Origin: Pyrenochaeta sp. MPI-SDFR-AT-0127
Taxonomy: Eukaryota; Ascomycota; Dothideomycetes; Pleosporales; Cucurbitariaceae
NCBI GenBank assembly: GCA_020747015.1
Contig: JAGTJM010000031.1
Coordinates: 186,001-250,000, forward strand
Reading direction: 5' to 3'
DNA: 64,000 bases
Part shown: in pieces, positions 1-10,506 of the stretch
Position numbering within the stretch: position 1 is the stretch's first letter
How the letters are laid out: each line of letters starts with the position of its first letter
Notes under the pieces: model-generated
Seen by the model: only the letters and a program-made list of their open reading frames with translations
Database searches by the model: none
What the model was told of the DNA's origin: nothing
Program-made: the position numbers and the translations under genes

Positions 1-250
1 CGGAAAGCCATCCCAGCTGTTGGGCCAGTCTGACTTTATCTGAGTCTAGATCGTCAATATACCGGGTACCACGTACCGAAAAACACAGGACTAGCCATGC
101 GATAAGAGCTCTCTTGCTTGCCATCGCCCTTTTCGGCTCATCTTGAGCAGTCTCACCACCATTGCTAACATCTGCAGAGTCGGTGTCACTCTTCGAAATA
201 ACAAGCGTGCCAATTCTCGCTTCCTTTCCAGTCTCTTTATCGTCGGCCAT
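1..250 (-). CDS. N-terminal fragment of a protein cut by the left edge (possible membrane transporter)
   Basis: An open frame begins at the ATG whose complement is at 248-250 and runs off the left end. The first 50 residues are polar and rich in Asp, Ser, Lys and Glu. They are followed by a hydrophobic stretch, ALIAWLVLCFS, which looks like the start of a first membrane helix after a cytosolic tail. That layout suits an MFS or Atg22-like transporter, but too little is present to name a family. A GTACGT donor right after this stretch may start an intron, since a pyrimidine-poor CAG acceptor lies about 60 bases on. No upstream gene can be seen. Confidence 0.4.
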   Translation of the reverse strand, partial: MADDKETGKEARIGTLVISKSDTDSADVSNGGETAQDEPKRAMASKRALIAWLVLCFSVRGTRYIDDLDSDKVRLAQQLGWLS

Positions 251-1215
251 GTTGAAATGAAGAATTGAAGCGTGCAAAGGTGCGAAGTCTGCGTAAGGGT
301 ATAAATTGAAGGTTATTTCGGAGTTAAGCTGCCTGGCACTGGCAAAGCTACCGTATAAATAGGTAGTAATCTACTGAAGTACACCACTGTGAGAAGAGGT
401 GACCACTTGTCGCATTGGTTACCACAACGCACCTTGCCGTACCAAGACTTATGCAGGCCTCAAATCCATGCTCTGCCCAGATTTCGCATAGGTATGCTTA
501 AGCTCCGTCAACGTGAAAAATTTACAGCAAATAACCGCGTTCCAATGCGCATCTTTGAGCAAGTTCTAAACATCTCCCCCGAACGAGTAAAGATCGCCGC
601 AAATTGTGCACCTCGCTTACATCTTTATCTGACCATGACCCATTCTGGGACACCCATGCGGAATGGTTGGGTTAACCACCTGCGTGGCGTGATGAGCGGC
701 AAATACGTGCACAGCTTCTTCTCTATCCTAACTCAGAAGGTCCAAACCCCCACATGACCAACATGAACACCTTACCGGCATGCGGTGAGCCCCCAGGCTG
801 AGGTACTGTGTTACAATGTTGCATAATTCGGTATGACATATTCTGGCACTGCGTTTGCATTGGTAGCGAGATACGGGCTGTCGCCACACGATGATTCCTG
901 TCTGTACGGATTAGTATAGGGCGAAAAGTCCAGTCTACCAAAACTGGCTCGAACACAGCGGAACAAGTACAGACAGCAAAATTTCCATGACAATACCAAT
1001 GCGATGTGTCCTCTGATAAAGGAGTTATGAGCTGCCATCGCCCAAACACCTATTCAGCTGGATTATCACGTCACCACACTTCCTGTTCCTCTTCTGACAC
1101 ATCACCATATCGCGACGTCAGTTCCTGAGTTGGGAAGTAGTCTCCAGCATAGTAGCAAGAATTTTAGTTCTACCGCATTCATCCTGCCTATAACTAAAGG
1201 ACTGTACGCTAACCT
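251..1215. other. Intergenic, no supported gene
   Basis: This stretch lies between the left-edge fragment and the 3' end of the DHA1 transporter. Short open frames exist on both strands but lack an ATG start, codon bias or any recognisable domain. I see no RNA gene or repeat here. Confidence 0.5.
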
Positions 1216-2944
1216 TTATGGTTGCATTTTCGCACTCATTTGCTCACGATATACGTACCCTCGCGCACGAATGAACAGTAAACCACTTATGCATGCAAGG
1301 TCCAAAACTGCCAATCCAGTGAAACACCATCCATAGCCCATGGCGTTCAGGATCGCATCCATGATTGCAGCAGCTATTGCGGCTCCAATGTTTCTTAGCA
1401 TGCCCGACAAGGCAACCAACGAGGCCGCAGAGGTTGGCATGCATTCCGTTTGATAACTCGTGCTAAGAACCATGATCATACCAGTACCTGCAGCAGCTTT
1501 CATAAAGGATGTTAGTAATGTCTGGAGGCCAGGCGTCGTGTGCTGAATCACTCACATATTGCAGCTGCTACCAGTCCTGCACTGGCATGATAGTGCCTAG
1601 CCACAAACCACCCAAACATTGCCTTACCCAAGGCTGTAATTATGTATGCGTAGAATAGCATATCCAGACGCTTCTCCGGCGGCGGGCTTCTCCCATCGTT
1701 TTTCGCTTTGTACCGCCTGTATATGACGTCGGCGATGCGGCCAATACCGAAGGAGGCAATAGTAAGAACCACGCCTTGTTGGAGTTAGTTCATCTAGATG
1801 AATAGGATAAATAATTAAGACTTACCGGGAGCTAAGTACGCATACCCAGTCTCGCTTCCGCTAAAGCCATACATTGTTTGCCAAACCTTTGGGAAAACGA
1901 TGTACATACCAGACAGGCCTGCGAAGTTCAAAGCAGAAGATATACTGACGACACAATTCGGTACAAACAGCAATACACGAAACAGTCCCGCAGGAGTCGG
2001 CTTCGGTGGCTTGGGATACTTTCCATCTTCAACTACTTGCTTTTGGCGAAGATGAGGCGTGACAAGCCAACTTTGGTTTGCGTAAACACTCCCATCTCCA
2101 ACCAGACATCTCAGTGTCTCTGGTAAAAAGAAAAGAATGAGTAGATACACAGGAGCACACGCAATCGCTGAGAGTGGTCAATGTTGGTATCTATTACCTG
2201 AGAATGTCAAAGTACTCACATAGAAACCCAAAGATCCATCGCCATGTACTTTCATGTGAGAACTGACCACCTATCAAGGGTCCTAAGAGCGGTCCCAGTT
2301 GAGGCCCAAGTAAGAAAAGGCCTAATCTCGAAGCTCGTTTGGCGGGCTCGGTCACGTCCGCCACAGTCCCTGCTCCAATCGAAGTAACCATTGATGAGCC
2401 AAGTGCCTGATGTGACTTTTAGCCCGATATTCAACTCGACCGGGGAGATTTCATGCGCAGCGAGATTACCTACTTGGAATACGCGAAGTGTGAAGAGGCC
2501 GCCTACTGTTGGTGGTATCGCAGCAAGTAAGGCATTCGAAACTAGGAATACCGCCAAAGAAGCAACGTATATCGTCTTTCTTCCACCATAGTCGCTCAAT
2601 GTTGCGCCGAACATTGGTGCAATACCAAACACTGCCCAGTAAACACTTACTGATGCGTTGATCACGACACTAGAAGTCTTGAATATTTTTTCGAAAAGGA
2701 TCAAGCTTGGCAAATAAACAGCTCCAGTGAGCGGTGAGAAGAAGCCAGCAGCTGTCACAATTAAAACGATGAACATTTGTCGTGCTGGCGTGAAAGCAGT
2801 ATATTGATGTGGCGGCATTGGTGTTTGTTTCTCGACATTGTTGACTTGCGCTGTGGTCAGCGATTCTTTAGCACTCTTTTCTGATATCGGGCGAGAGATT
2901 GAGTCCTTTGAGGTTATCGAGATTGGGCTGTTGTTGATATCCAT
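1216..2944 (-). CDS. DTR1-like: MFS transporter, DHA1 family, resembling the yeast dityrosine exporter Dtr1
   Basis: Five exons (2944-2474, 2406-2220, 2167-1826, 1774-1556, 1487-1216) give 496 residues. The start is the ATG at 2944; upstream in-frame residues have no ATG. After a polar N-terminal tail come the usual 12-helix MFS segments. The loop 2-3 motif is present as LSDYGGRK, and further landmarks are SIGAGTVADV, LPETLRCLVGDG and the late RNIGAAIAAAI plus MGYGWCFTGL. From memory, the last two and the LPETLRC block are close to yeast Dtr1, which exports bisformyl-dityrosine during spore-wall formation. Position supports this: a Dit1-family enzyme starts 1.4 kb away on the opposite strand and a Dit2-like P450 follows. 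I infer export of the cluster product across the plasma or prospore membrane. A generic drug:proton antiporter of the Qdr/Aqr type is the alternative. Confidence 0.88.
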
Positions 2945-4360
2945 GTTGTTTATGATGATTCGAGCTTCCAAAGGAATATGAGTGTGTTAATCAGTAGTGA
3001 TATCTCTTGAGAATGCCGATGATAATGAGATAGCCGTGAGCTTGGAGGCAATAGGCGCTTCGCATCTGCGTGCTGCCTATCGAAAACGTTGAGCAAATTT
3101 CCAAAATTGTGCTGGTGACATTGCCTAATTTGGCTTACTAGGCAACACGGGTTTTGAAGCTGAGTGTGCATATATGTCTCTAGGATGCTGATCCTTTGAT
3201 GTGCTTCATCGCCAAGAGCTCCGGATGGTCAATCTCTCAGCGTGTGGCCAGCCTCTTGTGACTCGGCCCCGTTACTGCTTACGGGCTAAAGCAGCTGCAC
3301 GGGACGCATTATGTTGCAGGACCTCTTCCAACGCTAAGATCCTTCCCTTGCAGTGTGCTTACTGACACATTCATTGGGTCCCACGAACGGTTCAGTGAGG
3401 CGACCCGGCCCGCGATTGAAGGCGTCCCGCCCAAATTTTCGATACCGCCCACGCAATCCCTCCCAAAACCACTTATTTCGTATTCCGAGAACATGTTTCT
3501 AACACCCATCTGGTTGGGATGTATGCGTGAACGACCCAACGGCCCGTTTTTCTTGTCCACGATATTTTAATCAACCTCAAACATGCTCGGCGATCGTCCT
3601 ATAGCGGATACGATTTTCGTTTTCATAGCAGTACAGCTCTTCTTCAGTTGCATGTTCAATCATGCTAACATGGACTACCATGTGTAGCGCATGAGGTATT
3701 CAGCTTTCTCATGCTCTAGTGTGCAATTTCTACCTCGGCAGCGTACTTCCCACCTTTCGTAGGCTTGGGTCTGATGTGATCATTCCCTTCTCGTAAACAC
3801 TAAACATAACATTTATCACGGAAGTTTCTATATCGAACCATATCAAAGTGGGAAATGCTACCATTCGTCTTCTAGCTGACAGGCCAACATCACAAAACAA
3901 GGCCTGGATTTCTACCGGTCATCCCGCCCAGGTCGCTTCGTCAACCATACATTGGTCATAGTACAGCGATCAGCAAGCGTTTGAGAGATCGTGCTGAGTA
4001 TCCCGTGCCTCATGGCTCGTATACGTTCCAGGAAGGTGACCCGACCCTAATTGCGCAGCAGAAGCTACGTTCTGCAGGCGAACGAAGCTAACTTCATATG
4101 CCACTTACGTGATACTTGCGTGGCAGTACCAAGTGCTGATGCCACAGCACTGTGTGCCGTGACAATAGTGCCAGAAGTTGAATCATGGCGGTCGTGCTCA
4201 TGGTCTGAAGCTTGGCATGAACAACACTTCCAAAGCCATTGACGTAAGGCAATGTGGTTTTAAGGCACGAGATACGGATGCACTAAGAATAACACACCAA
4301 TTCCTCCAGATACCATCATTTTTCTATCCCATCTTGTTACTATTCTTCAGCAATCTAACA
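2945..4360. promoter_or_regulatory. Divergent intergenic region between the Dtr1-like and Dit1-like genes
   Basis: About 1.4 kb separates the two divergent starts. It holds no supported gene, so it probably carries the promoters of both. I could not identify a clear TATA box close to either start or a convincing shared operator. The frame that leads into the synthase from 4178 begins at TTG and is judged untranslated leader. Confidence 0.4.
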
Positions 4361-6171
4361 ATGAACGTCGGCTCATCACCTTACTACACTGTCGCAGCTA
4401 TATATTGTCGTGGATTGGATGGAGAGCTGCTCTCAGTTGAGGGTCGACAAGCCCCAAATATCGTCAAATACTGGGCCGAAATCAGATCCCGGATTACAGA
4501 GAGTCAACTGAATGATGCCAGCGGCTCATCAGGGGTACGACCCAATACAACATCCTTTGATGTTGGATTTCTGGAACTATGTAATAGTCTGGAATCCAAT
4601 ACTCATGCACACAAGGCTCTGGAGTGCTACAACGACAAAAAAGGTTGTTATGTTGGACTGGTCAGTTGTGATTTCCCTAAAAGCGATTGTGAGGGGAAAG
4701 ATTTTCAAGACTGGCTCAAGACATTCATTGTTCTAGAGACTTCTTTGTTGCCAACACTTAAGACACATTATCCGCAAGATTTTGAAGCTCGCCAAATCAC
4801 CGAACGCATCCGAGCCTTGTTTGCAACAACTTTACGAAATGTTGCCTCCAACGACCAATGGAGTTTAGGGGCTGATATTTTCTATCAGCGAGTATTTGAC
4901 TTTGTCACTCGCAACGATCGAATTCAAATGTGTCTACCAGCCTTTCCTTGTAAATCTCCCAACCTACGCAAGGTTGGAGGTGGCACCCCCGATCGAGCAG
5001 AACGAATTGCCCTCCAGACTCTCCATGCCTTCACCCAGGAGGTTAGAAAGATATACCCACCAGGAGTGACGATTTGGGTCATCAGCGACGGCCATGTATT
5101 TTCTGATTGCAGTAAGTATTTTATGATGCTTGATTGGTTCAGCTGCTGACTGCTCTTGAAGTTGGAGTGGATGATGACATTGTCTCAATGTACGATACCG
5201 AGCTTCACAAAGCATATCAGGGAATGTTCAAAGCTTCAAATGATCGCGAAGCAATCCAGTTCCGAGGCCTCACTGATTTGTTGTTCTCGAACCCAACCGT
5301 ACGCAGCACATTTTGTGATTCGTGGACACCTAGCTTCCATGTCGATCATCCAATACAGTCCATTCGCTCGCCAGATATTGAAACTTCTCGCCAGGTTATG
5401 ATGGCCGGCTTCCAAAGCTCACGACAGCATTTTCGAAAGTTGATCGAGGAGCAACACGCTCCAACTCTCAATCTATATCGAGGCCAAGCACGCTTCATGC
5501 AGGAAGATCTATGCACACCAGAATATCTTGCGAAATCACCAAAACAAAGGAAGAAACTTGCCTTTGTTGTTGCAGCAGAAATGATTGCGCGTAATCAGGC
5601 ATACTCCAACCTTGTAGAGCTTTTGTTCCCAAATTACATACGCCTATCCATTCATGCGCACACAAATCGGGGGCCGAAATTTGGCATCTGCCTCTTCCCT
5701 CGAGATCGAGTGCGAGCAATTGATTCTATCCGAGATCGGCATGAGTTAGTACCTGCATACGAATTTCAGGTACCGACTCCGTGGCATAACTCAATTATCA
5801 TGGTTGCTGGGGATCAGACCGTTTATCTCGGCAAAGCCTCGATCGTTCAGACTGCAATCGAGCAAGGAGAGTTTGAGGGCAAGTGGGTAGAAGATGGTTC
5901 AAAAGGAGGTTACTTCTTTCTCACTCAGGCTTTCAATGTCTCCACCGCCTCTTCAGTGGCAAATGCATCCTCGTCGATGGGCTCAGTGCACTACGGGGAC
6001 GAGAAGAACATAGCGACTGCCCAAAATGAAGTCATGGGAGTGGTATCAATTGCCGCCACCTATGGACCACATAGAGCGCATTTTGTCGTGAAAATTCAGG
6101 GTAAGTTGCACCACATTTTGCGCTCTTCACGGCAGCTTGTAAAGCGTGTGATTACACAAAGGAGTTCTTGA
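4361..6171 (+). CDS. DIT1-like: Isocyanide synthase, Dit1/PvcA family, single domain
   Basis: Exons 4361-5111 and 5162-6171 give 586 residues; the 50-base intron has a GTAAGT donor. Dit1/PvcA enzymes convert the amino group of an amino acid, tyrosine in the studied cases, to an isonitrile; yeast Dit1 yields N-formyl-tyrosine for the spore wall. Family landmarks seen are LPAFPCKSPN followed by GGGTPDRAE, then VTIWVISDGHVFSD, GVDDDIVSMYD, YIRLSIHAHTNRGPKFGI and TPWHNSIIM. The domain fills most of the protein. It converges on the P450 gene. A second possible intron at 6101-6161 (GTAAGT to AAAG) would replace the last 24 codons and move the stop to 6298, ending in a hydrophobic stretch around LILFVVCAS. 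Both versions keep frame, so the C-terminus is undecided. The substrate is inferred. Confidence 0.9.
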
Positions 6172-6298
6172 GGCTCCACTTGATCACTGGCTTCATGCTT
6201 GGAGATTGATTTTATTTGTTGTTTGTGCTTCGACTAGATGTAATTCTTCTTGTTCTAATCAATTTATGGGTTTGGGTTTTGTATTCAGTGATCTGTAA

Positions 6299-7689
6299 TC
6301 CTTGGTAAGGACATCCTTTTGGCGATAAAGTGACTATGGAATCTAGGAGAGCCTAGCATCACACGAGAAGTGGTTGAGGCAATATTGCCCAAACGGACTC
6401 CACCATAGACCAAAGTAAATGGCTAGACGAAAAAAGTGGTAATCATAGCCGCCATAGGCGTAGACTGTGGACAAATGTTTCAAAATAGAACTGTATTCAT
6501 CTCGTCATGCACTCTGAAGAGTCATGCAAAAACAGTCACAGATGTCTGCCAAGAGAGCTTCTACTCTACTATACAGTTTTTAGGCAATACCTACCCACTT
6601 TAAAGCCTGGCACCAATCCAAAGCTATTGCCAAACGCAGTAATATCTCCTTGGGCACATATGTGCGCTGAAATTCATGTACATTGGTCAACTAACTCACA
6701 TGTCGAGATGTTGGAGTCGCTTCCGTCATAAGACGGGACCGCAATGGCACTGTATTTCAATAATAAACGACAAATATAGCATCTAGTATGAGCCACGTTT
6801 CGTATCTGCAACAGCAGCCATATGCACAAGACAATCTGATGGAATGTTTTATCGGAACACGGGTTAGCTCAGGGTACGTGCGTGCAGCTCAGATCATGCA
6901 CACAAGTCTGGGTGTCGGCTGTAGGCACATTCGCCACGCTAAGCTTACGGTGCCCCTGTCCCAACAGTACGTACCAGCTTATCCCCAGGCGATCCGAACA
7001 TCCAGAACCGAGTACAAATCCTCCGCCCATGCAAAGGAGGCAACAGAATTCCCACTTCCCTCACCGGTGCCCCAACAAGTCTTCCTCACGGCACAGCTCG
7101 AGACTTGCATATGTTTCACTCAACAGTCTCCTGCACGACCTGTGTGACAAGTCACATCTCACACTAGGGCAGCGGGATCAATGTGCTGATATCTTAATTT
7201 TTGCCGCTCCTTCCATCACCAGTCTTCTTACTGATGCTCACCGCCATAAGCCAGTACAGTCGCAAGGAGGATAAAGTTTGGCATTCGGCAACCGAAGGAT
7301 CAGTCTACCACCATGGACGCCATAATCCTGATTTACTGATCGCTAGCCTCCCTCTTGCTTGCATCACACATGGTTAGAAACGAGACAAAACATGGGCGAT
7401 GACGTTTTCATCACACAAATAGTTTATAGCGTGCATTTTCGTATGGGAATGTAACTTAGGCTAGATAGGGTATCATATAGTTGCGATGAGTGGACCTAGA
7501 ATACACGGCGCGTCACTACTATGCAAACCTGTGTCAGTAATATTGTCCGATGATTTGACACAGCTAATGAGTGAGGATCACGCGTCGTGAAGCAATCAAA
7601 GTGGGTGTCTTACGAGTAAGGAAGCTTTACGAAGAGCAGGATAAATTTGAATTTATTTTTGGTTCCAATAGCTGTCACCGCGAATGAAA
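6299..7689. other. Intergenic between convergent synthase and P450 genes
   Basis: This 1.4 kb stretch lies between the 3' ends of two convergent genes and should contain their terminators. The open frames at 6.5-7.3 kb overlap each other and show no domain or splice structure. I see nothing else. Confidence 0.5.
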
Positions 7690-9430
7690 TTATACAATAA
7701 TTTGAAGGTCTATGCCTCCGCCTTCTCCAATTTCGTAAACCGCAGTCTTAGCATTCTCGGCATTAGCGGCCCAGCCTGGAAGTAGGGTTAGTGCACAGCT
7801 CGTCACGGAACGGGTAGCGACCATCACACTCACTGGAGTCATCCTCTTCGGCCACGATGGATCAAGATCCCATTCCAGAGCCGTCAACAATTTGGAAATC
7901 GATATCCTGGCCCCCATCATTGCAAACTTGATGCCAAGGCATGTTCTTCGCCCGCCGTGAAAGCTGATGAAGGTCGACTTGCTACTCGTCTTGCGAAATA
8001 GCATTTGGATGTCCTCCGCGTTGTCACCCCACCTTTGTGGACGAAACTCATGTGAGTCAGGGCCCCAAAATTCAGTGTCTCGATTTGTGGTGTAGCCATT
8101 GTATCCGCAGAATGTTCCCTTCTTGAGCAGAATATTTTCGCCGAGGACAACGTCCTCTTCAGTACGGCGGTTCATAAGTTGTGAGATGGGAGGATAGAGG
8201 CGTAAAGTTTCGTATATGGTAGCGGTCAAAAGTGGAATCTCTGCCAGAGCTGACGGGTTAACTTGATCTTCCTGGCTCAACGCCAAGATCTGCTTTCTCA
8301 ACGTCTGCTGCAAGTCCTGCAACGCCCCATCATTGTTAGCGTTTCAGCATTATATGTGGTCTCTTCATCCATACCTTGTGTTCTGCAAGCATTCTCATCA
8401 TGGAAAGAAGCAAAATTTGAGGATTTTCGTGTCCCGCAAGAAACATAGAAAGGCAGTTTTGTTGTAGATGGTACCTGTTACTACAAACAGGTGTTAGGTA
8501 TGACTGAATGGAAAGTGGCGTTGGAGCAACTTACATTAGACCCGTCTCGTAGGCAGTAACCAGTCTACAACCTAAATGATTTGAGTCCATGCCTTGTGAA
8601 TGCTTATGCTTATGACCTGAGAGCACGATATCGCAAAGCTCGTTCTTGAATTTGACCACTAGCTGACGCGCTTCCTCTCGACTGGCAATCTTGAAATGGT
8701 CGAGCATTGGGAAGTTCAAATAGAAGGGGTTGAAAATTTTGGGTTTGATCTCTGACTGGAGTTTGGATAATGGCGCATTTGGGTCATCAAGTGTCTGATG
8801 CTTGTCAGTATGATATGTGTGGCAATTCACTCGACTGACCTTGAAGCTGGCTCCAAGCAACGCCTCGCTCAAATTCGCCAATGTATAGTCTTGAAGCGGT
8901 TTGGGCATTACAACGCTCCCTTTCTGGTCTTGTTCGCGAAGAAGCATGCCGATCAACTTTTCAGCATTTTTAACGACAATTGAAGTATCCACATCAGCTT
9001 GAAGCCCTGGCTTCACAATTGCTGCGAAATCCCTCCATTGATCATTAATAGCACTAATAACATTCTCTCCAGTGTAAAGCGCGAGAATAGATTGAGGATT
9101 CTTTACATGGTTGCCGGCTTTAGGAAAAACATCATCCTGTTTGAGAACTTGGTTGATGTATGCAGGCCTTGTGATCAAGATGTTCCAAGCGCCGCCGAAG
9201 TAAATCTTGACAGCGCCGTACTTGGTTAATGGCTCTTTGAGATACTTATGCCAAAGTTGCTCCTGGTCAACATCTTTAATGAGAGGCAGAAGCGTGTAGT
9301 AGAATGGAATGGTAGGCAAGTTTTTCGGAAAGTGCGCGGGAGGAAGAATCCATCCAACAATAATTCGGTATGAACCGTAGGCAAATAAAAGTAGCCAGAT
9401 GATCGAAATTACGCTGTAAATGTAGAACAT
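7690..9430 (-). CDS. DIT2-like: Cytochrome P450, Dit2/CYP56-like
   Basis: Four exons (9430-8840, 8794-8535, 8480-8375, 8316-7690) give 527 residues, a normal P450 length. The N-terminal 25 residues form a membrane anchor, followed by a proline-containing hinge. The I-helix reads FLAGHENPQ (about 297-305), the K-helix ETLR lies at 355-358, and the haem loop FHGGRRTCLG has its ligand Cys at 445. The AGHEN form, without the usual Thr, is what I recall for yeast Dit2, which couples two formyl-tyrosines into a dityrosine. I therefore infer oxidative phenol coupling or another oxidation of the isocyanide product at the endoplasmic reticulum. Intron 1 is only 45 bases and in frame, so predictors may read through it. 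Xanthocillin-type P450s are the closest alternative. Confidence 0.92.
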
Positions 9431-10506
9431 GATGGCGGAAGATTGTACAAATTGGACGCAGCAACAAGATGAGTGTAAGTAAAGGGTGAAGCACTCAGCC
9501 TGAAATCGATGAAAGCCAGTGTCATAGCGTTGTTCGTTGTGTTCGAGCAACAACCGCACTACCCCTATGCCAACTCCCATCGACCTTGTACCAGAGTCTG
9601 GACACGCCTGCTACCGTGCCTCTGTGCAAGCCAAAGGCGTGCAGCATCAGCTCAAACTGACTAAACTTACTCAAGGTACCTTCCCTGCACATTTACAATC
9701 CTTCACCGGGGCTTTTCACCGATTCATCAGCGAAGATCCTCGAAGCGTAGATTTTTCCTTTTTCCTATCGTCAGCGCGAATCCGTTCCTTCCGCATATAT
9801 TACCATTTCCAAGAGCCAAACCTCTCTATTACGCCACGAAACGACCTTGATCTCCGCCAAGTCTCCGTGCGGACGCTATGGCGCCACCCTTGTCATCCCT
9901 GTGGATCTGGGTAAATGCACTCAACAAACCAAGACACGACATCTTCCAACATCTTGACCTTGATGATTTCTCGTATTTGACGCATTTTGTGCACTTCTAT
10001 TGGATGTAGGGAAGGATCCCGTCCCGCTCGTGTTCTTCTCGGGCGGCACAGTCGCCTCGAGTTGCATATCCATGCGCATGCATGCGGGCAGAGCCATCTT
10101 ACATGCACGGGATGCTGTTGGAACTACCTGGATTGATACCGTGTACTGGATGTTGGAATCTTGGCATGGGGGTTGACATGCTAGGCGGGTTGTATGCACG
10201 TCGGCTAAAAGTGCTTGGGGCGATTGCATACCATGATAATCCGGTCAAGGTGCGTAAGCGGCATTCGATGAAGTGCTTCACCCGTGTGCTGCTGACGTTG
10301 GTTGAGGTGGTTTTTGGGAGTCCCCTTGTCTCGAGCAAGATGCGAAGATAGGCCGACTGGTGAAGGATGGGCCAATGCTCTTATGACCATTAGGTATGAG
10401 CGTTGGGAGAGGAGCGTTTGGAGAAGATTTGCGTGCATAAAGTCGAGATGTACGCTGGCATCGCCGGTCAAAGCAAGCAAACGTTTTTTGTGCAGTGATC
10501 TTTGCC
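9431..10506. promoter_or_regulatory. Divergent region between P450 and synthase-dioxygenase, possibly with a small relic gene
   Basis: About 1.1 kb separates the divergent starts and must hold both promoters. Inside it, an ATG at about 9878 opens a 43-codon frame with the protein-like stretch HDIFQHLDLDDFSYLTHF. Further protein-like stretches, such as LVFFSGGTVASS (about 10025-10060), appear in another frame. I could not join them into a convincing gene, and no family was recognised. This may be a decayed gene or chance. Confidence 0.35.

Noticed and set aside
389..757. 122-codon plus-strand frame
   Set aside because: Starts at GTG, has no domain, and overlaps other frames in a stretch without splice or codon signals.
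6788..7274. Two overlapping plus-strand frames of 119 and 130 codons
   Set aside because: Both lie between convergent 3' ends, overlap in different frames and look like chance open sequence.
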